Below, piece by piece: positions 6,955 through 14,474 of a stretch of 22,950 bases of DNA. The translations under genes were made by a program, and so were the position numbers. The first letter of the stretch is position 1. Each line of letters begins with the position of its first letter. The notes below the pieces were generated by a model. The model ran no database searches. It was not told the DNA's origin and worked only from the letters and a program-made list of their open reading frames with translations. Origin of the DNA: Streptomyces regalis (GTDB taxonomy: Bacteria > Actinomycetota > Actinomycetes > Streptomycetales > Streptomycetaceae); the NCBI RefSeq assembly GCF_001509475.1, contig NZ_LLZG01000029.1, positions 1 to 22,950 of the forward strand, in the 5' to 3' direction.

Positions 6955-7319
6955 AGGATCTCAAGCTTGAGCAGAAGCGCTCGCTGTCCCGCCTCGAGGC
7001 GGCCGATCAGCTCGCGGCGCTCGCGACCGCGCTGAGGGAGGGCGGGGACGCCGAACTGGAACTCGACCCTTGGAAGCTGAGCCTGCGGATCCCGGACGAC
7101 CTTCGCGGCGAGATCGAGGTCGAGGTCAGTGACGGGGAGATCGAGCTGGAGATCGAGTTCAAGTGGCCGACCGCGTCGGCCGCCGGGACAGCGTCATCGG
7201 AGAAGACGGCAGCCGGCGCAGAACCGGGTGGAGGCAGACGGAAGAGCACGGCTGCCGGTCCCGGCCGAACCCGCACCGGCGGAGGCAGAACCTCGAAGCG
7301 GGCTGCCGAGAAGAAGTAG
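6951..7319 (+). CDS. Amphi-Trp domain-containing protein
   Basis: A 122-aa protein. Residues 1-72 match the amphi-Trp domain: MKDLKLEQKRSLSRLEAADQ, then WKLSLRIPDDLRGEIEVEVS, closing with EIELEIEFKW, an amphipathic strand pattern with conserved tryptophan. The biochemical role of this small domain is not established. The rest (about 75-122) is a flexible Ala/Gly/Lys/Arg-rich tail ending RAAEKK that could contact nucleic acid or acidic partners. ATG 6951 follows GGAGG with a 4-nt spacer and overlaps the stop of the second DinB frame, so the pair was probably an operon. A strong hairpin terminator follows. Confidence 0.85.
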   Translation: MKDLKLEQKRSLSRLEAADQLAALATALREGGDAELELDPWKLSLRIPDDLRGEIEVEVSDGEIELEIEFKWPTASAAGTASSEKTAAGAEPGGGRRKSTAAGPGRTRTGGGRTSKRAAEKK

Positions 7320-7394
7320 TGAGCCGCGCCAAGGTCGACTCCCCGATGTGCGCAGCATACGAACCGATTCAGCCACTCAGCGCGGCCCGACCGC

Positions 7395-7430
7395 GAGAAG
7401 GGGCGCCCGGAAATCCGGGCACCCCTTCTC
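7395..7430. terminator. Bidirectional hairpin terminator
   Basis: Arms 7395-7410 and 7415-7430 form a 16-bp stem with one mismatch and an AAAT loop. It lies between the plus-strand amphi-Trp gene and the minus-strand tRNA and could end transcripts from both sides. Confidence 0.85.
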
Positions 7431-7455
7431 ACCTGGGCTTATGCCGCCTGACAAG

Positions 7456-7540
7456 CGGTGGGTGTGGGATTTGAACCCACGGTGACTCGCGCCACGACGG
7501 TTTTCAAGACCGTTCCCTTAGGCCGCTCGGGCAACCCACC
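7456..7540 (-). tRNA. tRNA-Ser (anticodon UGA)
   Basis: An 85-nt class II tRNA on the minus strand. The acceptor arm GGTGGGT pairs with ACCCACC and the discriminator base is G (7456), as in serine tRNAs. The anticodon stem ACGGT/ACCGT encloses CTTGAAA, giving anticodon TGA (7506-7504), which reads UCA codons. A long variable arm (GTGGCGCGAGTCAC) and a T arm with GGTTCAAATCC are present. CCA is not encoded. It sits alone between a terminator and the kinase gene. Confidence 0.97.
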
Positions 7541-7673
7541 TCGGCCCCGGCCCACCAGGGGCGGAGCGGGTACAGCGTACCGGCCTGACGCGTTGCGCGG
7601 GGTGCGTGGTCCGTATGGGGTCCGGTCGCTCCGGTGCCAGGCACTTGCTGAGCGGGCGTACGAGCGCTCGCCG

Positions 7674-9227
7674 TCAGCCGTCGTCGCTCAGGCGGACTCC
7701 GTTGACGGCGGTGTCGAAGACCGGCCGGTACTCGTGCCACTGCTCGTCCGGCGCGGAGAGGTAGATCACGTACTGGGTGCCGTCGGCGCTCGCAAAGGCC
7801 AACTCCGCGGCACGGTATTTCCGCGCCCTGCCGTCGAAGGTGAACTCCCAGTACCCGGCAGGCCGTCCCCGGAAGGTCGTTTCGGCCATCCTCACCCGTT
7901 CATAGCCGGGATTGTCGCGGGCGGTCTGTTCCTCTTCCGTCTCACGCCAGTGCTGCAGCGGATCGGTACCGGCGAACTCGACGACGTTGACCCTCAGCCC
8001 CACCAGCTCCGACGGGTCTATGTAGGCGACTTCGCCACCGGGCAACGTCTCGCGGGTCCAGCCGTCCCGCACGGGCACGGAGATGCCGCTGTCCGGCTTC
8101 TTGAGGTGGTACCCGGCGGGCACCGGCGGCACCGTGGGGCTGGGACTGGTGGTCGTGGAGGGAGTGGAGGCCTCGGAGCCGGACGCGCGCGTGGTCGGCT
8201 CGTCGGCACTGCCCTTGAGCCACCACAGGGCGCCGCCTGCCAGACAGGCGGCGAGTGTCACCGCCAGGACCGACCGCACCACCGTACGGCGCCGGTTGCC
8301 GTTGCCCTTTTGACCACGAGGCGCGAGGTCCTCGGAACGGTCCGGTCGCGTGGGTGAGTCGAGGCGTGCGGTTCGGGTTTCGGTCACCTCGCCCAGGCGG
8401 CGTTCGACCTCGTGTACGTCCATGCGCTGTTCGGGATCCTTGACGAGCAGACCCTCGATCACGGGGGCCAGGTCCCCGGCCCTGCGCGAGGGCTCGTACG
8501 GATCGGTGGCGATGGCGTAGGCGGTCTCGATCGGGGTGTCCCGGCGGAACGGGTCCCGTCCCTCGACCGCCTGGTACAGCGTCGCCCCCAGGGCCCACAG
8601 ATCACTGGCGGGGCCGGTCTCGGGATGCGCGCCCCTGAGCCGCTCGGGCGCCAGGTAGCAGATGGAGCCGATCAACTCGCCGGGCTTGGTCAGCGAGGAC
8701 GTTCCCGACTCCATGGCGATCCCGAAGTCGGTGAGGACGATCCGCCCGTCGTCACCCAGCAGTACGTTGGCGGGCTTGACGTCCCGGTGCAGGACCCCGG
8801 CGTCGTGAGCGGCGCGCAGGGCGGCGGCCATGGCACGGCCGATCCGGGCGGCTTCCTCGGGTGGCAGTGCCCCCCGGCGCTTGAGGACGTCGCTCAGCGT
8901 GACCGAGGGGATGTACTCCATGACGATGCACGGCAGGCCCTCGTCATCGACGACGTCGTGCACCACGATCACATTGGGGTGGGTGATCCGGGCGGCGCTG
9001 CGGGCCTCGCGGCGGGTGCGCTCGTAGAGCGTCTCGACCTCGTCGTCCTGCAGGTGCGGCGGGATGCGCAGTTTCTTCACGGCGACGTGGCGGCCGAGCA
9101 GTTTGTCCTCGGCACGCCAGACGGTTCCCATACCGCCGCTGCCCACCCGCTCCACCAGCAGGTACCTGCCGGCGACGAGCCGCCCGAGATCGGACACCGC
9201 GAGACCGTCCCCTTGTCTGCTTCCCAT
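7674..9227 (-). CDS. Transmembrane Ser/Thr protein kinase with an extracytoplasmic C-terminal domain
   Basis: A 517-aa Hanks-type (PknB-like) kinase. The cytoplasmic kinase domain (about 21-280) has the glycine loop VGSGGMGTVW (28-37), Lys51 in VAVKK, the catalytic loop HRDVKPANVLL (147-157), DFG (167-169) and APE (193-195). A Pro/Arg-rich juxtamembrane region leads to one membrane span (about 318-337). After it come a Ser/Thr/Pro stalk (340-370) and an outer domain of about 145 aa starting AGYHLKKPDSGISVPVRDGW. The outer domain is not PASTA. It resembles small lipoprotein-like sensor domains and has no name I can give. ATG 9227 follows GGAG with a 6-nt spacer and lies ahead of the kinase fold; longer open frames upstream lack a good site. 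It lies downstream of the HtrA gene on the same strand, 234 bp away. Substrates are unknown. Confidence 0.93.
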   Translation of the reverse strand: MGSRQGDGLAVSDLGRLVAGRYLLVERVGSGGMGTVWRAEDKLLGRHVAVKKLRIPPHLQDDEVETLYERTRREARSAARITHPNVIVVHDVVDDEGLPCIVMEYIPSVTLSDVLKRRGALPPEEAARIGRAMAAALRAAHDAGVLHRDVKPANVLLGDDGRIVLTDFGIAMESGTSSLTKPGELIGSICYLAPERLRGAHPETGPASDLWALGATLYQAVEGRDPFRRDTPIETAYAIATDPYEPSRRAGDLAPVIEGLLVKDPEQRMDVHEVERRLGEVTETRTARLDSPTRPDRSEDLAPRGQKGNGNRRRTVVRSVLAVTLAACLAGGALWWLKGSADEPTTRASGSEASTPSTTTSPSPTVPPVPAGYHLKKPDSGISVPVRDGWTRETLPGGEVAYIDPSELVGLRVNVVEFAGTDPLQHWRETEEEQTARDNPGYERVRMAETTFRGRPAGYWEFTFDGRARKYRAAELAFASADGTQYVIYLSAPDEQWHEYRPVFDTAVNGVRLSDDG

Positions 9228-9251
9228 TCGCGGCTCCGCTTCCCATTCGCG
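9219..9251. repeat. 14-bp direct repeat over the kinase start codon
   Basis: GCTTCCCATTCGCG occurs at 9219-9232 and 9238-9251 (period 19 bp). The minus-strand start codon of the kinase lies in the first copy. The second copy supplies an out-of-frame ATG 19 nt upstream. The Shine-Dalgarno GGAG lies between the two and serves the in-frame one. Confidence 0.7.
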
Positions 9252-9402
9252 AACAGTCGAGGTCGAGAAGGCACGATAGCCCATCCGAACGTATGGACAC
9301 GGTCGCCGGTCGATCGGCAACTCCCCGAGCGCGCCGCGCAATCGACCCCGGCGAATAGTCCTTTAGGCATCAGGGGAGCAGCTTCTTGGGCAACAAGCGA
9401 GC

Positions 9403-9450
9403 ACGCGCGCGTTGCGTCGGCTCTGGTCGGAGCCTGATCTACGCGCGCGT
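9403..9450 (-). terminator. Nested hairpin after the HtrA gene, with CGCGCGCG arms
   Basis: Twelve bases after the HtrA stop codon lies a long inverted structure. The outer arms ACGCGCGCGT (9403-9412 and 9441-9450) pair perfectly, and inside them GGCTC/GAGCC (9419-9423/9430-9434) forms a second hairpin. This probably ends or stabilises the protease transcript, but some read-through into the kinase cannot be excluded. The remainder of the 234-bp spacer (9228-9402) shows no clear promoter. Confidence 0.55.
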
Positions 9451-9461
9451 GGCCGGTGGCG

Positions 9462-11045
9462 TCAGCTGTCGCCGGTGCGGGAGCCCAGGGTGAGTTCGAC
9501 CGTGTGGGACTGGCCGCCGCGTTCGTAGGTGATCGTGACCTTGTCGCCGGGCTGGTGGGTCCAGATCTCACCGATCAGGGTGGGGCCGGAGTCGATCACC
9601 CTGTCGTCGAGCTTGGTGATGACGTCGCCCGGCTTGAGGCCGGCCTTGGCGGCGGGGCCGCCCGCCTCGACCGGGTCCGAGCCGCTGGCGCCCTGCTCGG
9701 TGATCTTGGCGCCGTCGGTGGTGTCCTCCAGGGAGACGGAGGCGCCGATCTTGGCGTACACCGGCTTGCCGGTCTTGATCAGCTGCTTGGCGACGTACTT
9801 GGCCTGGTTGATCGGGATGGCGAAGCCGAGGCCGATCGAACCGGACTGGCTGGTGCCGCCCAGGCCGTTGGCGGCGGACTGGATCGCGGAGTTGATGCCG
9901 ATGACGTTGCCCTGCGCGTCCAGCAGCGGGCCGCCGGAGTTGCCGGGGTTGATCGAGGCGTCGGTCTGCAGGGCGCTCATGTAGGAGGCGTTGCTGCCGG
10001 TGCCGTCGCTGGATGCCACCGGGCGGTTCTTGGCGCTGATGATGCCCGTCGTGACCGTGTTGGACAGGCCGAAGGGCGCGCCGATCGCGATCGTCGAGTC
10101 GCCGACCGCCACGTCGTCGGAGTTGCCCAGCGTCAGCGGCTTGAGGTCCGACGGGGCGCTCTTGAGCTTGATGACCGCCACGTCGTAGCCCTGCGCGTGC
10201 CCGACGACCTCGGCGTCGTACTTCTTGCCGTTCGGGAAGGTCGCCGTGAGCTTGCCGCCGTCGACCGCGTCGGCCACCACGTGGTTGTTGGTGACGATGT
10301 GGCCCTCGGTGTCGAAGACGAAGCCGGTGCCGGTGCCACCCTCGCCGCTGCTGCTCTCGGCCTCGATGGTGACGGTGCTCGGCAGCGCCCTGGCGGTCAC
10401 GGACGCGACCGTGCCCGGGTCGCGCTTGAGGTCGCCACCGCTGTCGGCGGCGGAGACGGTCGTCGAGGAGCTGGTGTCGTCGTTCTTGGCGAGGGTGTAG
10501 CCGAGGCCACCGCCCAGGCCGCCGGCGACCAGCGCGGCGATGAGGACCGCGGCGAGCAGTCCACCGCGTCCGCGGCCGGACTTCGGCGCCGGCTGCTGGT
10601 AGGTGGCACCCCATCCGGAGCCCACACCGTCACCGGCACCGGCACCAGCACCAGCACCAGCACCACCTGCGGCGGCACCGCTGTCGGCATACGGCGGTGT
10701 GGGCGGCGGCGGAGGCGGCCAGGAGGCGTCGGGGGCCGAGCCCTGCGAGGCAGGCGGCTGGTCTGCGTTCGAGGCGGCCGGGGCGGCGGGCTGCTGAGCG
10801 CGGTTCGAAGCCGCTTCGGCGCCGTAAGGCTGAGATCCGTTCGCGGCCGCGTCGGCGGCGTGCGGCTGGGTGCCGTTCGCGTTCGCCAGGGTGCCGTTCG
10901 GCACCGGTGGGAGCTGGGTGGTCGGGGCGGCATCGCCCTCGGGAGCCGGGCGCTCCTGGGATGCCGGAACAGCAGGAGCATCCACCGGCACGGGAGGTGC
11001 GGACGGGGCCGGGGGTACCGCGGCGCCCTCGTTCTCGGTGCTCAC
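9462..11045 (-). CDS. Membrane-anchored HtrA/DegP-type serine protease with PDZ domain
   Basis: A 527-aa S1C trypsin-like protease for envelope quality control. Residues 1-160 are a cytoplasmic Pro/Ala/Asn-rich region that includes four degenerate 12-aa repeats (GTQPHAADAAAN, GSQPYGAEAASN, RAQQPAAPAASN and so on). One membrane span lies at about 162-184. The extracellular protease domain (about 208-420) has the triad H255 (NNHVVAD), D288 (GYDVAVIKLK) and S370 (INPGNSGGPLLD). A PDZ domain follows (about 431-525, AKAGLKPGDVITKLDDRVID). The start is GTG 11045, preceded by GAGGAGAGAAAGCT. An ATG 60 bp upstream lacks a site. A hexamer array encodes GAGAGAGAG. It lies upstream of the kinase on the same strand and diverges from the phosphodiesterase gene. 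Confidence 0.93.
   Translation of the reverse strand: MSTENEGAAVPPAPSAPPVPVDAPAVPASQERPAPEGDAAPTTQLPPVPNGTLANANGTQPHAADAAANGSQPYGAEAASNRAQQPAAPAASNADQPPASQGSAPDASWPPPPPPTPPYADSGAAAGGAGAGAGAGAGDGVGSGWGATYQQPAPKSGRGRGGLLAAVLIAALVAGGLGGGLGYTLAKNDDTSSSTTVSAADSGGDLKRDPGTVASVTARALPSTVTIEAESSSGEGGTGTGFVFDTEGHIVTNNHVVADAVDGGKLTATFPNGKKYDAEVVGHAQGYDVAVIKLKSAPSDLKPLTLGNSDDVAVGDSTIAIGAPFGLSNTVTTGIISAKNRPVASSDGTGSNASYMSALQTDASINPGNSGGPLLDAQGNVIGINSAIQSAANGLGGTSQSGSIGLGFAIPINQAKYVAKQLIKTGKPVYAKIGASVSLEDTTDGAKITEQGASGSDPVEAGGPAAKAGLKPGDVITKLDDRVIDSGPTLIGEIWTHQPGDKVTITYERGGQSHTVELTLGSRTGDS
10631..10666. repeat. Hexanucleotide array inside the HtrA gene
   Basis: Six CACCGG/CACCAG-type hexamers in a row encode the alternating Ala-Gly stretch just before the membrane span. 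Copy-number change by slippage would keep the frame and alter only linker length. Confidence 0.8.
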
Positions 11046-11322
11046 AGCTTTCTCTCCTCGATCCACGGCTGTCGTTTTCGGTCGCACTCGGTCACGTCCG
11101 TTCACGCCGGTCAGTACTCGTCGGCGGTCGGTGCGCTTCAGCTGTGCATGTCTTTTGTATGCGGTCAGCTTTTCCCACGGGCCGTCAGAGCACCATAAGC
11201 GGTCCCTGTGGGTCCACGGCCACTCCTTACATAGGGCATCTATTACTAAATAGGCGCAATTCCATCGCCCTTAAGGCGCCTCCGGCCGCACGTCTACCCG
11301 CCTGCGGTGGGACCATGACGCG
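11046..11322. promoter_or_regulatory. Divergent intergenic region, HtrA / phosphodiesterase
   Basis: This 277-bp spacer has an unusually A+T-rich patch for the window (11227-11263) with a short inverted repeat CTATT/AATAG (11240-11244/11249-11253). CCTTAAGG, a perfect 8-bp palindrome, lies at about 11269-11276. Promoters for both genes must lie here. I could not place hexamers with confidence. Confidence 0.45.
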
Positions 11323-12150
11323 GTGACCCACGCACGACAGCACCGGATCCAGGTCGTCGCCCATCGCGGAGCCTCCGAAGACGCTCCCGAGCACACCCTG
11401 GCCGCGTACAAGAAGGCGATCGAGGACGGTGCGGACGCCCTCGAGTGCGACGTACGCCTCACCGCGGACGGACATCTCGTCTGTGTCCACGACCGCCGCG
11501 TCAACCGTACGTCCAACGGCCGGGGCGCGGTCTCGGCCCTGGAGCTCGCCGAGCTCGCCGCCCTGGACTTCGGCTCCCGCAAGAACCGCGACTCGTGGAA
11601 GAACCGGACCGAGGAGCCCGACTGGGAGTTCCGGCCGGAGGATCCCGAGGACACCTCCGTCCTCACCCTGGAGCGGCTGATGGAACTCGTCGCCGACGCG
11701 GGGCGGCGCGTGGAGCTGGCGATCGAGACCAAGCACCCGACCCGGTGGGCGGGCCAGGTCGAGGAGCGGCTGCTGCTCCTACTGAAGCGGTTCCGGCTCG
11801 ACGCACCCGCCACGGCCGACGAGTCCCCGGTGCGGGTCATGAGCTTCTCGGCACGCTCGCTGCATCGCGTGCGTGCCGCCTCGCCGACGCTGCCGACCGT
11901 CTACCTGATGCAGTTCGTCTCGCCCCGGCTCCGGGACGGACGGCTGCCCGCGGGCGTCCGCATCGCCGGCCCCTCGATCCGGATCGTGCGCAGTCACCCG
12001 GCGTATGTGGAGCGCCTGAAGCGGGCCGGCCACCAGGTGCACGTCTGGACCGTGAACGAGCCCCAGGACGTCGACCTCTGCGTCGAACTGGGCGCCGACG
12101 CCATCATCACCAACCGCCCGCGGGCGGTGCTGCACCAGCTCGGCCGCTGA
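11323..12150 (+). CDS. Glycerophosphodiester phosphodiesterase (GDPD family)
   Basis: A 275-aa TIM-barrel phosphodiesterase that hydrolyses glycerophosphodiesters to glycerol-3-phosphate and an alcohol. Active-site signatures are VVAHRGASEDAPEHTLAA (H14, R15, E23), LECDVRLTADGHLVCVHD (E41, D43, H56) and VELAIETKHP near the middle. The C-terminal strand VHVWTVNEPQDVDLCVELGA is typical of the family. No signal peptide is present, so it is a cytoplasmic form. The usual PENT is PEHT here. The start is GTG 11323, with GGTGGGA at somewhat long spacing. A 3-codon ATG-ACG-CGG-TGA overlaps the start in another frame and could be chance. The stop is directly followed by the palindrome CACGCGCGCGTG. Confidence 0.93.
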   Translation: MTHARQHRIQVVAHRGASEDAPEHTLAAYKKAIEDGADALECDVRLTADGHLVCVHDRRVNRTSNGRGAVSALELAELAALDFGSRKNRDSWKNRTEEPDWEFRPEDPEDTSVLTLERLMELVADAGRRVELAIETKHPTRWAGQVEERLLLLLKRFRLDAPATADESPVRVMSFSARSLHRVRAASPTLPTVYLMQFVSPRLRDGRLPAGVRIAGPSIRIVRSHPAYVERLKRAGHQVHVWTVNEPQDVDLCVELGADAIITNRPRAVLHQLGR

Positions 12151-12162
12151 CACGCGCGCGTG
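12151..12162. repeat. 12-bp palindrome CACGCGCGCGTG (one of five exact copies)
   Basis: This copy begins at the base after the phosphodiesterase stop codon. Other exact copies are at 17153-17164, 20357-20368, 22340-22351 and 22548-22559. One-mismatch copies are at 8182-8193, 9402-9413 and 9440-9451. CACGCGCGTG lies at 15167-15176. Partner GTGGCC/GGCCAC arms (12160-12165/12173-12178) could make this copy part of a terminator. See the finding on this family. Confidence 0.75.
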
Positions 12163-12518
12163 GCCGACACGCGGCCACTGCAAGCCGAGGCACGGCCAAA
12201 GCAAGTGACACAGCAGGCGGCACAGCAAGCGGCCGCAACAAGTGGCCACAACAAGTGGCCACAGCAAACCGCACATCCGGAATCCCCTAAAACCTCATCA
12301 ACCCCTGCGCAACCTCTTGACCCCAGAGCCCCTTCAGCCCCATCCTCCACTTCTGGTCACACCGTCGAATTCCAGCCATCTCGACTACAGGGAGTGCTCC
12401 GGCGCGTTCGGTCCGTATTCGATCGTTGCGAGTGCGTCACCGGACATTGATTGGCCGGTTTCCGGTACAGGCCAATGGGGCATCCACACCGTGGCGTGGG
12501 GCAAAGGAGGTCTCGGGG
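12163..12518 (+). promoter_or_regulatory. Leader region of the RsbW-like gene, with repeats
   Basis: About 356 bp without a credible gene. 12201-12266 holds short degenerate direct repeats of CAAGTGRCACA / CAGCAAGC type. The clearest is AACAAGTGGCCAC twice in tandem (12237-12249, 12250-12262 approximately). Closer to the gene is an inverted repeat ATTGGCC/GGCCAAT (12450-12456/12470-12476) with a nested CCGG-TTT-CCGG hairpin. It lies about 43 bp before the start codon, well placed for an operator or leader structure. No certain -35/-10 was found. Confidence 0.4.
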
Positions 12519-13070
12519 GTGGCGTTGGTGGTGGCACAGGAGGTGCCCACGTCGTCGAGCATGGCCGTACCCCATGGCCCTGCGGGCGTGGGGGAAGCGA
12601 GACACCGTATGCGCTCTCAGTTGCGCAGGGGTGGCGTGGCGGAATCGGTCATCGACGATGCCGTACTGATTCTTTCCGAACTCTTGAGCAACGCGTGCAA
12701 ACACGGTCGGCCGCTCGGTGACGCACTGTCCGGGGACGGTGACGTCCGGGCTGCATGGCGCGTGGACGCGAGCGGCAGGCTCACCGTGGAGGTGACGGAC
12801 GGCGGCGGGCCCACCCGCCCTGCTCCGGCCACGCCCTCGGTCACCGCGCACGGCGGCCGCGGGCTGAACATCATCACCGCTCTCGCCGACGACTGGGGTG
12901 TACGCGACGACGCGCGGGGCGAGATCACGGTCTGGGTCGTGGTCCACGGCGACGTTCATGATCCGGATGCCGGGCATCGCCGCGACGACTTCGCTACGCG
13001 CGTCACAGCGCCGTCGGTGGGTGCGATATCCGGCCTCGACTTCGGCGACGCCTTCGACGACCTGGACTGA
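12519..13070 (+). CDS. RsbW-like anti-sigma/ATP-binding protein (HATPase_c_2)
   Basis: A 183-aa GHKL ATPase of the anti-sigma/serine-kinase type widespread in Streptomyces. The N box is ILSELLSNACKHGRPL (E54, N58, H62). The G1 box is VEVTDGGGPTRP (D94-x-G96), and the G2-like loop is HGGRGLNIITALADDWGV (111-128). These proteins bind ATP and may phosphorylate anti-anti-sigma factors or bind sigma factors. The C-terminal 40 residues (after about 143) are acidic and not conserved-looking, ending DAFDDLD. GTG 12519 was chosen for its excellent AAAGGAGG with 8-nt spacing; the frame is open further upstream. A sigma factor (344) and a PP2C-like phosphatase (16365) are in the window. No anti-anti-sigma (STAS) gene is present, so partnership is inference. 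Confidence 0.9.
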   Translation: MALVVAQEVPTSSSMAVPHGPAGVGEARHRMRSQLRRGGVAESVIDDAVLILSELLSNACKHGRPLGDALSGDGDVRAAWRVDASGRLTVEVTDGGGPTRPAPATPSVTAHGGRGLNIITALADDWGVRDDARGEITVWVVVHGDVHDPDAGHRRDDFATRVTAPSVGAISGLDFGDAFDDLD

Positions 13071-13146
13071 CGGCACGGGTTCCGGCTGAGGCCCTGCTTC
13101 CGCCGCGAACCGGCTCTCCTTCCGCCCGAACCTGCGGCCGCACGGG

Positions 13147-13174
13147 GGAGCCGCGTATCGATACGGCCCGGCAC
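13147..13174. repeat. Interspersed 28-bp element, copy A
   Basis: GGAGCCGCGTATCGATACGG and the following 8 bases match 22 of 28 positions of 19557-19584. From general familiarity this motif (GGAGCCGCATATCGA-type) is scattered in Streptomyces intergenic regions; I cannot verify copy number here. Confidence 0.5.
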
Positions 13175-13185
13175 GACCCGGTGGG

Positions 13186-13194
13186 TTGTCCACA
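13186..13194 (+). promoter_or_regulatory. Perfect DnaA box TTGTCCACA
   Basis: It matches the Streptomyces DnaA-box consensus exactly and lies in the 198-bp spacer before the SEC-C gene, about 30 bp upstream of a TAGGCT -10-like hexamer (13223-13228). One box is not an origin. It could tune expression or titrate DnaA. A chance match to a 9-mer is possible. Confidence 0.4.
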
Positions 13195-13268
13195 GGCTCC
13201 CGTCGCCCATGGCTTGAACGGCTAGGCTCGCGCCGTACGAGACGAGCCGTAACCGGGAGACACCCACG

Positions 13269-14231
13269 ATGGCCAAGAAGCGACCCCAGACCAAGGCCCG
13301 CCCGCAGCTCAGCGATGGAGAGATCCCGGTTGTCGGCGCACGCGAGCCCTGTCCCTGCGGCAGCGGCCGCCGCTACAAGGCCTGCCACGGCCGGGCCGCC
13401 GCGCAAGCGGTGACCGAACTGGTGCAGCGCCCGTTCGAGGGGCTGCCCGGCGAGTGCGACTGGGTGGCACTGCGCGAACTGGTGCCGGCCGCCACGGTCG
13501 AGCTGCCCCTGAAGGGCGGCCTGCCCGAGGGCGTCCCGTCCGTCACCCTGGCCACCGTCCTGCCGATGGCCTGGCCGGCCCTGCGCCGCGACGACGGCTC
13601 GGTCCTGCTCGGCCTGCAGAACGACACGGCGTCGGGCGACATCAGCCGCGACCTCGCCGACACCCTCCAGCAGGCCCTCACCGCGCAGCCCGGCACCCCG
13701 GTCCAGGGCCGCCGCGCCCCGGCCGACGGTCCGCGACTGCAGGATCTGCTCGACCCCGAAGGCACGTTCGAGCCAGTTGTACACCCGGGCTTCGAGTTCT
13801 GGGTCCCGGACGCGGAGAACGCCACGCCGGAGGTGACCGCCTCCCTGGAGCGGGCCAACGCCGCGGCCATCCCGACCGTGAAGCTGACCGGTGTGGACGC
13901 CGCCTACTGGTGCGAGACGCCGGAGAAGAACCACCTGCGCTGGGTCATGCCGCACCCCGAGGAGCAGCTTCTGGACGCCCTCGCGCGACTGCACGCGGCG
14001 GGCAAGTCGAACCTCGGCGAGGGCACCCGGCTCGTCGGTTCCTTCCGTGCTCACGGCCTCACCGTGCCGGTCTGGGACCTCCCGAGCGGCATTGGCGCGG
14101 AGGACGTGGAGAAGCCGGCGGCCGAGTTCGCCGAGCGCCTCGCCGCGGCCCTGGCCACGGACGCTCCGCTCACCGCGGACGAGCGTCGCGCGCGTGGCGG
14201 CCTGACCAACCGGCAGGTCACGCTCAGCTGA
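13269..14231 (+). CDS. SEC-C motif / DUF5926 family protein
   Basis: A 320-aa soluble protein. The N-terminus is basic ([13 protein letters not shown]) and followed by a SEC-C zinc motif [15 protein letters not shown] (28-42), the same metal-binding module as in SecA tails. Residues about 55-310 form the domain usually annotated DUF5926 in actinobacteria. It has the segments VPMAW-like [40 protein letters not shown] and [20 protein letters not shown]. Its function is unknown; the zinc motif suggests contact with ribosomes, SecB-like partners or nucleic acid. ATG 13269 follows GGGAG at suitable distance. It is a single gene with a candidate TAGGCT -10 at 13223 and a perfect 30-bp palindrome as terminator. 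Confidence 0.9.
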   Translation: MAKKRPQTKARPQLSDGEIPVVGAREPCPCGSGRRYKACHGRAAAQAVTELVQRPFEGLPGECDWVALRELVPAATVELPLKGGLPEGVPSVTLATVLPMAWPALRRDDGSVLLGLQNDTASGDISRDLADTLQQALTAQPGTPVQGRRAPADGPRLQDLLDPEGTFEPVVHPGFEFWVPDAENATPEVTASLERANAAAIPTVKLTGVDAAYWCETPEKNHLRWVMPHPEEQLLDALARLHAAGKSNLGEGTRLVGSFRAHGLTVPVWDLPSGIGAEDVEKPAAEFAERLAAALATDAPLTADERRARGGLTNRQVTLS

Positions 14232-14249
14232 CGAGCACTGCGCAGACCG

Positions 14250-14279
14250 GGTTCGGCTGAACGGCCGTTCAGCCGAACC
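14250..14279. terminator. Perfect 30-bp palindrome, terminator of the SEC-C gene
   Basis: Every base of 14250-14264 pairs with 14265-14279 (GGTTCGGCTGAACGG and its complement). As RNA this gives a 13-bp stem with a GGCC loop, 18 bp after the SEC-C stop codon. It is symmetrical, so it could act on both strands. Confidence 0.85.
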
Positions 14280-14394
14280 GGCCCGTCCGGGAGGGGTGAG
14301 TCCGATCACAACTCCCATGCGGAGCAAGGGAATCCGTGACTGGAAAGCCCGGATCGAATTTGCGAACCGCCGATCTCTTGTTACCGTTCGAGTA
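14280..14394 (+). ncRNA. Possible small-RNA island between two hairpins
   Basis: No reading frame with family character is visible in this spacer. It is less G+C rich than its surroundings and lies between the palindrome at 14250-14279 and the hairpin at 14395-14434. The second hairpin is followed on the plus strand by TCTTTCC, a weak T-rich tail. A short transcript ending in that hairpin is conceivable. There is no direct sign of a promoter, so this is speculative. Confidence 0.2.
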
Positions 14395-14434
14395 GCCCGG
14401 TTGCTGGTGCATCCCCCGTCGCCAGCAACCGGGT
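14395..14434 (-). terminator. Hairpin after the four-cysteine protein gene
   Basis: CCCGGTTGCTGG (14396-14407) pairs perfectly with CCAGCAACCGGG (14422-14433) around a 14-nt loop. It lies about 40 bp beyond the stop of the minus-strand gene 14475-15146 and probably ends that operon. It could also serve plus-strand transcripts. Confidence 0.7.
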
Positions 14435-14474
14435 CTTTCCATGTGCGCACTCCTTTACGGAATGACGCCGCCTG

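Noticed and set aside
12357..14450. Long minus-strand open frame (697 aa)
   Set aside because: It is antisense to the RsbW-like and SEC-C genes, both of which have clear motifs and ribosome-binding sites.
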